Below, piece after piece: positions 1 through 10,439 of a stretch of DNA of 64,000 nt; the first letter of the stretch is position 1, and each line of letters begins with the position of its first letter. The DNA is from Ryuthela nishihirai (lineage: Eukaryota > Arthropoda > Arachnida > Araneae > Heptathelidae), in contig JAWZYU010000013.1 of assembly GCA_038380435.1 (NCBI GenBank), positions 64,498,446 through 64,562,445 on the forward strand, given 5' to 3'. The notes under the pieces are model-generated. The model ran no database searches. It had not been told where the DNA came from and saw only the letters and a program-made list of their open reading frames with translations. Position numbers and translations under genes: made by a program.

Positions 1-1207
1 AGAGTAGTGATCGGCGTACCTGCTCATAAACACCGGGCTTGTCACGCACATCAGCGGCTGCGATGGACAGTCAAGCTACCAGATCCTCCGTCAACTGCAC
101 AGGCGTCTCGTACACAACACTCTTAAAATGTCCCCACAAAAAGAAATCGATACTAGAAAGATCATCAGGCGATCTGGGGGGCCATGGGATGGGACCACCA
201 TGCCCAATCCATCGGTTCCCAAATGTGGTATGAAGATGCTGACACAAGTCCATGCTGAAATGGGCAGGTACCCCATCATGTTGGAACCACATATGGGTGT
301 GGATTGCGGCTGGAACATCCAGAAGCAATTCCTGCAAAACCTGTTGCAGAAAAATATGGTATGTTCGCCCATCGAGGCAGTCCAGCAGTAGGTAGAGTAC
401 AATTAAGTAGTCATGCATGATCCCCGCCCAGACACTGATGGCAAACCGTTGCTGGTTCGAATTTGGACGTGTACCATGGGGGTTCTGGGCCACCCACAAA
501 TGTGCATCATGGACATTCACTATGCCTTCACATGAGTATGTTGATTCATCCGTAAAAAGCACATGCACGGGGAAATCGGGATGTGCAGCACTTTGCTGCA
601 GGAACCACTGGACGAAATCCATGCGCAGGGGATAATCAACAGCTGTCAATGTCTGCACTCGCTGCAAGTGATAGGGGTGTAGCCCTTCTTCATGCAGTAC
701 TCGCCAGATACTGTCCCGTGCACACCCAGGCTCAGGGCGGCGGATCACGTGCTTGTACCTGGGTTATCTGTCACCATACGCAAGATGTCCTCGCTCATAG
801 TTGGCGTTCTGACCGTCCATGCTCGTCTGGAATCATGCGACTGACATGGAAGGTGCCTGCCTCAGACAGCTGGCGGTGCAATCGCGCAAACATTTTATGA
901 TCGGGCACATGGCGAATAGGATATCGCTCACGGTAGAGTCTTTGCGCCTCTCTACCATTGCCCTCGGCTACGCCGTACATCAGGTGCTTATCGGCTTTCT
1001 CTGCGTTCGTAAACTGCTCCATCTCGTTTCCCGTCGATGCTGAGAATGCTGAGGTTTGGCCGATCTTTTAAGCATTGCCGCCTCGTCTGCGCCCCCTACC
1101 GGCACCGGGCTGCGTTTGCGGCCCCATATTCTGTGACGATTATTGGTGGATTCAGTGTGTACTACCATTCCCTCACGCTTGGGCCATGACTTCAGGGACA
1201 CCCTGTA
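1..1207 (-). mobile_element. mariner-like DNA transposon, cut by window start
   Basis: This is a cut-and-paste DNA transposon read on the minus strand. Its 5' terminal inverted repeat lies at about 1182-1207 and reads TACAGGGTGTCCCTGAAGTC on the minus strand, the usual end of this mariner group. A run of TATG repeats follows directly. The opposite end lies outside the window, so length and the second repeat cannot be checked. About 150 bp of untranslated leader separate the repeat from the transposase remnant. The coding part is frameshifted, so this copy is probably immobile. Confidence 0.8.
71..1022 (-). pseudogene. mariner-type transposase, DUF4817 N-terminus, frameshifted
   Basis: The transposase would bind the terminal repeats and catalyse excision and integration at TA. 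The N-terminal piece (795-1022) matches the DUF4817 helix-turn-helix pattern: YGVAEGNGREAQRLYRERYP, then a conserved P-D-F-R-L-H spacing. The C-terminal piece (71-748) is in another frame and carries the catalytic blocks FTDES, WFQHDGVPAHF and WPPRSPDD...IDFFLWGH, giving the acidic triad of an RNase H-fold transposase. One extra residue appears in the third block compared with the usual SPD-x-xPLDFF pattern. At least one frameshift near 750-795 separates the halves. The family is known from arthropods; the exact subfamily is not determined. Confidence 0.85.
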
Positions 1208-1240
1208 TATGTATGTATGTATGTATGTATGTATTATAGT
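1206..1240. repeat. TATG microsatellite beside the mariner end
   Basis: About seven tetranucleotide repeats begin exactly where the mariner terminal repeat stops. It may have grown from the target site. Confidence 0.85.
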
Positions 1241-1867
1241 CTTTTAATTTGAGCATAACGTTTCTTGAGCTTGTGTTATAAAAAGAGTTAGCCCTTTGCA
1301 GTCCCATTTTCCAGTGCAATTATTTTAATGGCCAATGACTTATTGGTTTCTAAAAACATGTTTCAGAGAGGGCAAATTATTTCCAACAAGGTCCAAGAAA
1401 ACAACTAATCAATATGTCAAGAGAGATATATTTATGTGAAGCCGTTCATCAATGAGTACAGTTGCAAATAAGATATCGTGAATACATCGTCTAATATATA
1501 TAACGAGTGATTGACAGCTGACTTACTGACAGCAGATTACGCTAATTCTATGATGCACAAATGGGAGAGCTCTAAAAATTCGCACTTAGCGGTAATACGA
1601 TTGAAAACCAGGAAATTTGATTTCCGACATATCTTTCAAGGTAAAATATTGGTCACGTAGAAGTTGCACCTTGATTTACAAGTGCTAGAAACGTGAAAAT
1701 TGGTTCTAGGGTATTTCGCATTTTAGATGTCCGAAGCGTTACAAAAAATGGGATCCTGCGACTCCATCGAGGTTGAAAGGTGAAATTTTGATTTATCAGT
1801 GTTAAATGGCTAATAGTTGGTTTGTCTGGTTTTAAGTTACAGATCTCTCAATTAGAGTTCAGCAGCC
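1241..1867. other. no gene seen; start of a local direct repeat
   Basis: No credible coding sequence. A segment at about 1735-1833 (around ATGGGATCCTGCGACTCCAT) recurs at 2089-2192 with roughly nine in ten bases alike, and a weaker version seems present near 1640-1700. The SINE1 copy lies between the two clear copies. Confidence 0.6.
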
Positions 1868-2068
1868 GTCCCATGGACGAGTGGTTAGCGCGCTTGGCTA
1901 CTGATCTAAGGGATCTGGGTTCGAGCCCCGGACAAGGCATGGAAGTTTGTGTTGTTTTCCTGCTGAGGTCCTGCCATCCTCACGACCTTCTACTGTGGCA
2001 TATAAACTGACAGGCTCCTGTCAGACCTCTGTGGCAAGCAGCTGCTTGAGGGGGTATTTATTTTTTTA
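1868..2068 (+). mobile_element. SINE1, full-length tRNA-derived SINE
   Basis: A non-coding retroposon with an RNA polymerase III-type head. The head has an A-box-like GGACGAGTGGTTAGC and B-box GGTTCGAGCCCC. It resembles the type II tRNA-Ser/Leu pattern (GGCCGAGTGGTTA), but this copy is not a tRNA gene because the acceptor stem is absent. The body contains CTGACAGGCTCCTGTCAG, a short palindrome, and ends in GCTGCTTGAGGGGGTATTTA plus T residues. Other copies in the window are at 2981-3090, 22981-23164, 23322-23400, 28760-28958, 42984-43118, 49118-49312 and 60043-60153. Confidence 0.85.
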
Positions 2069-2088
2069 TAGCTGAACGCTTCGCTATA

Positions 2089-2192
2089 GCTGAAACGTTG
2101 CAACAAATGGGATCCTAAGACTCCATCGAGGTTAAAAGGTCAAATTTTGATTTATCAGTGCTAAATGGCTAAAATTTGGTTTCTCTGGTTTT
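2089..2192. repeat. second copy of the 1735-1833 direct repeat
   Basis: It shares CTCCATCGAGGTT, TTTTGATTTATCAGTG and TTAAATGGCTAA with the first copy. The function is unknown. Confidence 0.65.
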
Positions 2193-2242
2193 TTTACTGG
2201 TTTTGGTTTTACCAGGTTTTTTCTCTGGTTTTGGACAGCTTT

Positions 2243-2649
2243 CGTAGAGGAAGGGTTGGGTTGTTTTACCTCTGAGTGGCACCTTTTTGCACACCATGGG
2301 CTAAATGGCCAGGTCACATGGACCCCAAAGGCTCAGAGAAGGTTGGGGGAGGGGACCCACTGGAACAGCTGTTGGGAGACAGATGGTAGCCTCCCGTCAA
2401 GGCCATCCAGCGTGTTCTTTAACGTGCACATGGTATGGCTCTCCCGTACATGGGGCGAAGGTTTAACGTCCCATCCGACGGACGGCGGCCTTTCCAAGCC
2501 CATCGGTGTCCCCTACTGACGGTGTTCAGGGAGGGGAATTTTGCGGAGATAAATCTCAACGCTGACCCAGCTGGGACTCGAACCTGGGAACTACAGATTA
2601 CGAGCCTGGCGCGCTAAAGACTGAGCCACCCCCGCCCCGTAAAGGAAGG
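2243..2649 (-). mobile_element. SINE2, full-length with target-site duplication
   Basis: This is the clearest member of a second SINE family of about 390 bp. Read on the minus strand it begins GGGGCGGGGGTGGCTCAGTC, followed by a tRNA-like head (B-box GGTTCGAGTCCC). The anticodon-arm region, CTCGTAATCTG here and CTCATAATCTG in the 55.6-kb copy, matches elongator tRNA-Met. A central block carries GTGCACGTTAAAGAACA (slightly varied between copies). The 3' end is GTAAAACAACCCAACCC. The copy is flanked by CGTAGAGGAAGG (2243-2254) and CGTAAAGGAAGG (2638-2649), a 12-bp target-site duplication with one mismatch. Translations of this region in any frame are not genes. Confidence 0.88.
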
Positions 2650-2980
2650 ACATGCTGTCTTCGCTCTCCTGCCATTCGGGGGAGGCAATTGTGCCTGGAC
2701 GGTGTCCGCTGACCTTCGGCTCTTCAACCACACCAGTAAGTTTCGTAAAATTATATTGTGTTTGTCTCCTCCCGATGAGGCTCTCGTTTCGTGTCTTCTC
2801 CCTAGCCACATCTGTCAGCCATCAAAAGAACTTGACGATCCTTAATTAGGCACTCTCCCTCCTTTCGGATTTGCTATTGGCGTTGCTTGTAGCCTGTTGA
2901 ATAGGCTGAATGGCTACCGTCAACTATGTCTACTGCCAAGACGGGATATTGGCTGCAGCTGAGATTATTAAGTGCTCAGG
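2650..2980. other. no feature recognised
   Basis: About 330 bp, somewhat less AT-rich than its surroundings, with no match to the repeat families named elsewhere and no convincing reading frame. Confidence 0.5.
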
Positions 2981-3090
2981 AGAAAAATAAAAAAATAAAT
3001 ACCCCCTCAAGCAGCTACTTGCCACAGAGGTCTGACAGGAGCCTGTCAGTTTATATGCCATAGTAGAAGGTCTGTGAGGATGGCAGGAGA
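2981..3090 (-). mobile_element. SINE1, 5'-truncated
   Basis: The 3' half of SINE1 in reverse orientation, with an A-rich tail at its left edge (2981-3000). The tRNA-like head is missing, as expected from incomplete reverse transcription. Confidence 0.85.
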
Positions 3091-3109
3091 ATGTGCAGGG
3101 GATTTTCGT

Positions 3110-3912
3110 TACGCATGTGTCGGTTTTTCGGAGTTAGGCTGCAAAGCCTTAACTAAAATAAAAAAAGACTCGTTGGCAATGTAATTATTGTAAAACTCCA
3201 AAACCAAAACCTAATCCGCAGAAAAAAGTTACTGGTTTAAGCAACAAGGAAAAGAGTGTAGAAATGTAAAAAATAGATTGGCTTATACTACGGATATCAG
3301 AGATAAAAAAAAAGACACTATGATAATTAATGAAATCAAGGTTGTTGCAGAATTTGCTTCGGCAAAACTAGATGAAGTAAAGGACACCATTAGCGCACTC
3401 ACTCAAGATTTAAATGACTTAAAGAAAAAAAATTGTGCATTCGAAAAAAAAAATAATTTAGAACTAAGGGAAGAATTGAAAAACTTCGAGATGAACTGAA
3501 TGATCTACAGAAGCATTCAAGAGACCAGAATATAGAGATTGTTGGCATTCCGAAAGAGACTAATGATGACTTATTCAAAATTGCGACGAAAATTGCTGAA
3601 AAACTTGAAGTTGAATATAATAAATAAAACATACTAGTTATGCATCGGGTCCCAATGATTATTAAAAATAAAATTAAACCATTAATTGTGAAATTTAAAA
3701 GCAAAGTAATACGTGATAAATGGATAAGCTCTAATAAAGCTTCTAAATTTACTATTAATTGCTCTGATATCGATGTTAAATGTAAAAAGTTTACAGTGAA
3801 CCTAAATGAACATTTGGTCCCTGTGATGAAGCAACTTTTGTATAAAGCTAAATTGGAGGGCACAAAATTTGGGTGTAAATATACACGGTTAAAGATTGTA
3901 AAATATTTATGA
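3110..3912 (+). pseudogene. LINE ORF1 relic: zinc-finger end, coiled coil, FP-like C-terminus
   Basis: This is the nucleic-acid-binding first ORF of a non-LTR retrotransposon, in several frames. Near 3115-3200 there is the tail of a PHD-like finger (ACVGFSELGCKAL, then CNYCKT after a frameshift). From 3278 to 3505 runs a heptad-rich stretch (DEVKDTISALTQDLNDLKKK) typical of a coiled coil. A block of the SRDQNIEIVGIPKE type follows, and finally 3640-3912 with IVKFKSKVIRDKW and VNLNEHLVP, the C-terminal domain related to baculovirus FP proteins that is common in arthropod LINE ORF1s. A stop separates the last two blocks. No ORF2 follows, so this is an isolated 5' piece or its partner was lost. 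Confidence 0.75.
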
Positions 3913-4315
3913 GACGTAAGGAAACTGTGAAAATATGGAGAGTTGGAATGATATGAATAGACTGGTTTCCATAAATTAAGGAAAATTCCTATTTTTGAAT
4001 ATTTAGCGATAACAATACGAGTCACAAAAATTTGACTTCAGAAGTTGATTAAAACTTAGTAATAAATATTGTATCAAAGTGTTTAATAAAATAAGCTTGT
4101 GTAAAAAAAAAATGTTGCTTTGTGTAAATAATTCTTTCACTCTTCTTCAGTTTTGCGTAAGATTCTCAACACTAGCATTGCTGTTGTTAAATATTCAAAC
4201 TTCCATAACTCATTGAAAACTAATCACGCAGCTATGGAGCATGTTGTAAAAATGGTTTCCATTAAAATACACTGGTTTCTATAAATTAAGGACAATCCCT
4301 ATGTTAAGTCAATGG
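3913..4315. repeat. non-coding stretch bounded by 35-bp direct repeats
   Basis: The segment around TGGTTTCCATAAATTAAGGA (about 3957-3993) recurs at 4269-4303 with a few changes. The DNA between is AT-rich, without a gene. Confidence 0.55.
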
Positions 4316-4590
4316 GATCATCATCCTCATCCTCAAGCAACCATCGTTTACGGAGGTCCAACCAGACCGTGCTATTTAGCTCTCCGAGCATATTTGCCCT
4401 GAGCGACATCTTCTGCATCCGGCCACTGCACACCAATTCTAGCAAGATCCTGTTTGGCATTGTTCTGCTCACCCCACACTAGGTCTCCCTTTCTTACTGA
4501 GGTATTTTGATACACTGTTCGCAACTCTATTCGCTAATTTATAGTTATGCATATTGGCAACATGGTCAATTTTATCTCTGTTGATCACTA
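4316..4590 (-). mobile_element. RTE LINE 3' end, internally deleted
   Basis: Matches the 3' end of the RTE copies at 29.5 and 45.3 kb in reverse. A CAT/CCT-rich terminal repeat at the left (4316-4332) is followed by the C-terminal coding region up to GGCAACATGGTCAA. It then jumps to the region of TCTCTGTTGATCACTAAA, skipping about 500 bp present in the full copies. The copy at 9.3 kb skips the same segment. It is old, with many substitutions. Confidence 0.75.
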
Positions 4591-4599
4591 AAAATAACT

Positions 4600-4880
4600 T
4601 TGCCAGGTTTGAGTCCCAACTGTGCCTAGGTTGAGAATTTTCTTCTGCACTCCAGTTTTGTTTTCATTGCGAATAACTTCGAGAGGCCGTCATCCACCGG
4701 ATGAGACCTTAAGTCATCAACCATTGTACGAGAAAGCCATACCCTGTACATGATAAATAACACATTTGATGGCCTTAATGGGAGGCATCCATCTGTCTCC
4801 TAACAACTGTACAGTGGGTCCTACAACCTAGCCTTGTGGTTCATTTTTACCTGGAAGTTTGGCCCACTGTGGGTAAAAAA
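4600..4880 (+). mobile_element. SINE2, old divergent copy
   Basis: Recognisable from GGTTTGAGTCCCAACTG (B-box region), AGAAAGCCATACCCTGTACA and GGGAGGCATCCATCTGTCTC in the right order. Heavily mutated; the 5' head and 3' tail are unclear. Confidence 0.7.
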
Positions 4881-5096
4881 GCCAAATGGCAAAGTTAAAA
4901 ATATTATCCTTATAAAACTGTTTCGTATTATTTAACTATTTACCTTCCGTGGCTTTTACATACGCCCACCTAAACCTTCATAAGATTGCCATGGGCGTAA
5001 ATACGCTCTTTAAAACTTTCGACAGCTAGTACCGTGAATTTATACAGGGGTTTATCAAAATAATGGGAACACGTACTGTTTGTGGAAAACATTTCA

Positions 5097-6261
5097 TTAA
5101 TAAGCTGTAGGATCACCTCGGGCGTTCAGAACAGACGCAATTCGACGTGGAATAGATTCATACAAGTCATGCATATACGGTAATGGAATGTGGGACCAAT
5201 CTTCCTGTGAAATATGACCCAACTGTGCCCGTGATGCTGGAGGTGGAAAGTGTGATCTGACCTTGCACTGCAGATATTCCCAGAAATTTTCAATAATATT
5301 GATGTCTGGAGATTGAGGTGGCCAGGGTAGTTCCTGTATCTCATCCTCATGCTCTGCAAACCACAACGTCATCACGCAATTGCCTGTCAACCAGATTCTT
5401 AATTCTATTAAGCACAATCATGGAAAGAACTTTACCTGGAACAGAAAGTAGGCTGATACTCCTATAGTTATCTGAAGTGCGATCACCTTTTTTAAAAATA
5501 GGGATAATAATAGCTCTGGTAAAATCCTTAGGAACCATGTTTCGCACAATGCACAAGTGCATTATCTGCCTGAAACCAGGGACCGTCATTGGGAACAATG
5601 CCCGCAACATTGGGTGCAGGTGGCCCCCGAGAATGGATTCGTACGTTGCGAATGAGACACGACCCTGCAGAATAACTAATGGCCCTAAGGAATGCCACGA
5701 TATGGCACCCAACGGCATAGGGATCCACCTCCATGCTTCAGAGTCGGAACCAAACAATCGGGGTGGTCACTTTTGCATGTTTTCGCCAGATGTACACTCT
5801 TTCAGTGGAGGGATAGAATGTGTAGCACGATTCATCAGACCAGATGACACGTTGCCAGTCTTTAGCATACCAGTTTCTTTTGCGCTTTGCACCACCTTAC
5901 ACGTTTTGTTACATTGAATGTTGGCAATCAGAGGTTTGTAGATTGCAGCATGGCCATAAATACCAGCATGATGAAGTTCCCGACGAACTGTTATGACGGA
6001 AATGGGATCATTTCGATTGGTGTTCAACTCTGCTGTTATTTGCAGTGCCGTGGCCTCGTACTTCCGTTGTACAATCGGTGCCAACGTTCGCCTGTCCCTT
6101 TCTGACAACGTCGATTGGCGTCCACAATTTGCACATTTGGAGACAACGCCTTGTCCTTTTTGATATGTAATCATAATCTTCGATACAGTTCCTCGTGTTA
6201 CACCTACTATTTCCACCGTTCTGGTTACTGAAGCTCCTGCAAGACACGCACCAATGATCAT
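5097..6261 (-). pseudogene. Tc1-like transposase, split by RTE fragment
   Basis: A DDE transposase that would excise the element and insert it at TA. The N-terminal helix-turn-helix part is at 5767-6261 (GACLAGASVTRTVEIVGVTR, then SERDRRTLAPIV). The central part is at 5541-5757 (FGSDSEAWRW, PLGAISWHSLGPLVILQGRV, then DNALVHCAKH in a shifted frame). The C-terminal part is at 5097-5365 (FAEHEDEIQELPWPPQSPDI, NIIENFWEYL, DLYESIPRRI), ending in the usual place. Frameshifts and the RTE insert destroy the frame. The reading in which the RTE piece is fused in frame is accidental. Confidence 0.88.
5368..5538 (-). mobile_element. internal RTE reverse-transcriptase fragment inside Tc1
   Basis: Encodes MVPKDFTRAIIIPIFKKGD, NYRSISLLS and NRIKNLVDRQLRD, the segment between RT blocks 0 and 2a of the RTE at 29.5-33.5 kb, with only scattered base differences. 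It contains neither the RTE 5' end nor the 3' end. At both junctions the Tc1 reading resumes with almost nothing missing (DNALVHCAKH before, LWFAEHEDE after). Confidence 0.88.
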
Positions 6262-6478
6262 GCCTTTTTGAAGTCACTGAGATCTGACATTGTCGGCAAT
6301 TGCACCACAACAGCTGTTTCATTTGCGTCTGTGGCAATGCCACGTGATAGCCGACATCGTACTTCTCCCCTTTATATACCTCACATCGCGGGTGATGTCG
6401 TCCCTGTGATATACATAGGGCGCACTATGTGTATTCCAGCCGCCGTCTGTGTTTGTATTATTTTGATAAACCCCGATA

Positions 6479-7100
6479 TTTATGCCAGCTACGAGTAGAT
6501 AGATAATTTATTCTCAGAATATGCAGTACTTTACATTTACATGCTTTTTACCTTAGAACTGAAGTTATAATGAAATATATATAATGTTGTATATCTCAGA
6601 TACACAATTTTAAAGTATTACATTTTCTAATGTATATTCTTCTTTATACATAGTTTGTCCAATAAAAATCACATATTTATTCATGTCATATATATGGAAA
6701 GTTTTAATATTATATTTCATTAGTGTTTTATAATTTTAACTACATTTTTCAGTAAAAGTCTGAGAAAAAATGTTGAATTTTCCACGAGAGTAAAAACTCG
6801 CTTGTGGAAGAAATTTAACAGTTATGTTGTAATAAAATGAAAAGGCAACATGCTTCAGTTTCACATTTCCTCACACTTTGCTAGCTTGATCAAAAAATCT
6901 AAGTAAATATTTAACCAATTTATAAGTTTGAAAATTATCATTAAGAATAAATGAAATAAAAAAAAATAAAAAACTTTACTGGGTAGAAAACAGAAAAAAA
7001 TATAAAAATCTATATTGAACTGTGCGTTAGTAAGTGGTTCAGTTGAGCACCTTAAGGGCAACTCAGCATCAAATGAAATTATATTACATTTAAATCTCTT
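6479..7100. other. AT-rich, no gene seen
   Basis: Long A and T runs and no supported reading frame. The 66-codon frame at 6861-7061 is low-complexity and not credible. Confidence 0.6.
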
Positions 7101-7109
7101 TTATTACTA

Positions 7110-9060
7110 AAACATAGTCTCAATATTTACCACATTCAAAATCCATTTTCTTAATTTCTTATAGAAAAAGTTATCATTTCTTATTCCTTTGATGTACTCT
7201 GGTAAGCAGTTAAAAAACTTTGGCGCCAAATAAACATAATGTTTTTCAACAATAGTTTTGTGCGCTTTTAAATCAAGTAAGAAAAGATTTTTTAACAGTC
7301 AAGTATTCTTTTCAAATGTCCGTAAAGTTTGAACATTAAAATTCATCCTTATGTATTTCAGGTACTGAAATACATATAATTTCCTTATTTGTAAAATACC
7401 TAATTCATTGTATACATTTGCAACGCTTTCAAATTTTCTTAGTTTCATCATGCATCTAATTATGTAATTCTGCACATAGTGTAACAGTTTGATTGTTGTC
7501 AAATAGACTCCACCCCACGATAATAAACCATAGAGCAAATAAGATTGAATCCAAGAAAAGTAAATAATTTTCAATAAAGATAAATTTACGAATTTCCGGA
7601 TATAATAAATTTTAGGTATAATGCAGTTAATCTTTTTAACAACATCAGATATTTGTATTTTCCAGGACATCTTTCTGTCAATAAAATTACCCAAATATTT
7701 ATAGCATTCAACCCCCTCAACTTTGTCACAATTACAATTTTTTCCAGCACAAACTTCAGAGTGGAAAATGATCCTGTCACGAAAAAAATCAATCTCATTT
7801 TCTCTTGGTCTAATAAATATATATTTCGTCTTCTTTGTATTTAAAAAGAGTTTATTAAATTTTAGCCACGTTTTTATTTCTATCCAGTCGCTATTTATAT
7901 TCTCTAAAATTTGCTTTTCCTCTCCAGAATACATTAGTGCAGCATCATCTGCAAATGAAATTATTTTACCATTCAAATCCAATGTACAGAAGTCATTTAT
8001 ATAAAGTAAAAAAAAAGGTCCCAAAACAGAACCCTGAGGGACACCAACTTGTACATTTGTTTCTTCACTGATATATTTTTCAATTTTTACTTTTTGCTTC
8101 CTATTCATTAAATAGCTCCTAATCCATGAAAGCAAATTTCCCCTAACACCACTGGTTTTTAACTTTTCTAATAATATATCATGATTCACTGAATCAAAAG
8201 CTTTTTTCAAATCCAAAAAAATAACAACTGTTTTAACATTTTGATTTAAATTTCTGTAAATTTGCGTAGTCATTTCTAAAATCGCAGTTTGAATATTCAA
8301 ACCTTTTCGAAATCCAAATTGGTCTGGGGCAAATAAATTGTGCATATCCCAAAAGTTAACAATTTTTTTTTAACAATTTTTTCAAGAATCTTAGAAAAAG
8401 TTGATAGAAGCGAAATCGGTCTGTAATTTTCAGTTGCCTTAGTATCACCATTTTTAAACACTGGAATAATTAAGGCAGTTTTGAAAATTTCAGGGAACAC
8501 ACCTTCTAAAAAGAAAAGTTTACAAGTTTACAAAATATAGTTTTAATTTCCGGAAAAATATTTTTAATAGTGGTAACTGTAATTTCATCCAAACCAGGTG
8601 ATTTTCACTCCTTTAGTTCCTTGATAGTATCAAAAATTTCTTGTTCTTGTATATAAGGGAAAAAATGGAATTAGGCATTTTGCATTTTAAATTACCTATT
8701 ATCTCTTCTATTTTGGTTTCATTGTGTAGATTTTGTTTACATAAAGAAGAAATTATCCCAGTAAAATAATTGTTAAATTTATTAACAAATTCCTGCGGCT
8801 TTTCATCAAACTGAAGTAAATGATTTCTGTCCATGATAATTTGAGGAGAATTGCCCTTTACTTTTCTTCCGTCACACATTTCATTGATAGTTTCCCAATT
8901 ATTTTTTCTAGCATTATTTCCATTTTTTATAAAAATATTTTTATAATAATCATTTTTAGCTTCCTTAATAACCTTAGTTAAAGTATTTTTATATCTTCTA
9001 TAGTAGTCACTTTCATCCAAGTTTTTGGATTTAGATCTTTTATATAAATTTCGTTTAAAA
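7110..9060 (-). pseudogene. jockey/CR1-like LINE ORF2, 5'-truncated and frameshifted
   Basis: A reverse transcriptase for target-primed retrotransposition. Pieces in order on the minus strand: 8613-9020, a linker before RT with DESDYYRRYKNTLTKVIKEA; 8345-8500, RT blocks 1-2 (ALIIPVFKNGD, NYRPISLLSTFSKILEKI); 7299-8340, the main RT with FGFRKGLNIQTAI, FLDLKKAFDSVNHD, VGVPQGSVLGP and the catalytic FADDAALM near 7940-7970. After one more frameshift at about 7300 the C-terminus continues to about 7110 with LAPKFFNCLPEYIKGIR. No endonuclease remains. It differs from the RTE family by FADD against YADD and by its C-terminus. A worn relative lies at 28985-29430. Confidence 0.85.
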
Positions 9061-9290
9061 TAGTGTCTACAAGAAATTTTTTCATTTCAACTTTTTTTTT
9101 ATTTCAAAATTAGATAGTGTCTATAAGAATTTCTTCTTAGTTTTTCCAAAAAAAAATGTATAAAAATTCCATTACTGGGTAACACAGAGAAAATGCCTCA
9201 ACTTATATTGGGTAGGAATTAAATTGTCTTAAGCAAGAAATTTCTAATTACTACTTTTAATTTTTTTTTTTTTTACAAATTTTGATTAAT
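9061..9290. other. AT-rich spacer
   Basis: It has poly-A/T runs and repeats phrases such as TAGTGTCTA...AGAAATTT twice (about 9062 and 9115). No gene. Confidence 0.5.
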
Positions 9291-9295
9291 AAACG

Positions 9296-10430
9296 TTATC
9301 ATCGTATTCAAGCACCCATGGGCTACCGAGTTCCTACATATTGAGCAACTTAATTCTCTAAACACATCTGTCCTGAGCTACATCTGCTGCATCTGGCCAC
9401 TGTAAAATAATTCTAACAAGGTCCTGTTTGGAATTATTCTGCCCACCCCATCCTAGGTCTCCTCCTCTTTCTAAGGTATTTAGGCTCACTGTTCATAACC
9501 CTATTCGCTAATTTATATGAATCCATATGGGCAACATGGCCAAAACAACTTGACTTTTATTTCTGTTTATCACTAAACCTACTCTACTATCAGTCTCATC
9601 AACATCTCTAAAGAAAGATTTAATCTCATCAACGTCATTTGCCAAAAGGGCAAAATCATAAGCGTAATCTAAATCATATATTTTCAGATCTCCAGACCAT
9701 TTAAGGCCAAAATCTTTCCATTGCAGTGAATTTCTCATAGCATAATCAATAACTAAACTAAAGAGAAAAGGAGACAAAATGCACCCTTTTCGAGCATTAG
9801 AAGTAATGCTAAACTAATTGCTACAAGTCTTACCAACTCTCACACACGACTCAGTTCATTATAGATAGTTTTTATTATGATAACTAATTTGTCTGGTATA
9901 CCATATGATCTCACAATCAACCACAAATTATGTCGATCAACAGAGTCGAATGCCTTTTTGAAATCAACAAAACTAGCAACCAAAGGTTTCTGAAACTCTA
10001 AACATTTCTCAAGAATCTGCCTAAATGAAAATATCTGATCTATATATCTCCTACCACTTCTGAATCCACATTGCTCATCACGCAATTGACGGTCAACCAG
10101 ATTCTTAATTCTATTAGGCACAATCATGCAAAGAACTTTCCCTGGAACAGAGAGTAGGCTGATACCCCTATAGTTATCACAAGAACTGCGATCACCTTTT
10201 TTGAAAATAAGGATTTTAATAGCTCTGGTAAAATCCTTAGGTACCGTGCCTTTATCATAAAAGATATTGAAAATTTCATTCATCCAAGTGGTAACCGAAA
10301 CATTCCCAGCTCTAAGCATTTCCGTAATAATTTCATCTACCCCTGGGGATTTATGAAGTTTAAGTTTTGAAATAACCAAAATAACTTCAGCTTGTGTTAT
10401 AGGGCCAACATTAAAGCCAGTAATGCATCT
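9296..10430 (-). pseudogene. RTE LINE, 3' half with internal deletion
   Basis: From the 3' end (9296) it carries the C-terminal region up to CAACATGGCCAAA, then a deletion of about 500 bp, then RT pieces. 9508-9777 has SPFLFSLVIDYAMRNSL and the YADD region mutated to YAYDFALLA. 9840-10379 has HKSPGVDEIITEMLRAGN, IFKKGD, NYRGISLLSVPGK, GFRSGR and FVDFKKAFDSVDR. The missing segment coincides with that of the 4.3-kb copy. The YADD mutation alone would abolish activity. Confidence 0.85.
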
Positions 10431-10439
10431 AGCGGTTAG

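Larger units (their letters stand above)
5043..6478 (-). mobile_element. Tc1-like DNA transposon with both TIRs
   Basis: A 1.43-kb element bounded by TA (5043-5044 and 6477-6478). The left end is CAGGGGTTTATCAAAATAAT and the right end read inward is TCGGGGTTTATCAAAATAAT, so the terminal repeats are nearly identical. The transposase runs on the minus strand and is interrupted near its middle by about 170 bp of RTE sequence (5368-5538). The rest of the element is colinear with a normal Tc1, so it appears to have been complete before that event. Confidence 0.9.

Noticed and set aside
128..900. Plus-strand frames opposite the mariner transposase
   Set aside because: Antisense shadows; only the minus strand shows family motifs.
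1868..1950. Possible tRNA gene with A and B boxes
   Set aside because: It is the head of SINE1: no acceptor stem closes, and the same head plus body recurs across the window. The same applies at 23322, 28760 and 49118.
2580..2640. Possible tRNA-Met gene in reverse
   Set aside because: Head of SINE2, followed by the SINE body and flanked by a target-site duplication; the acceptor arm does not match.
5347..5757. 136-codon frame joining transposase and reverse-transcriptase sequence
   Set aside because: A chance in-frame reading through the RTE filler in a dead Tc1; neither half is functional.
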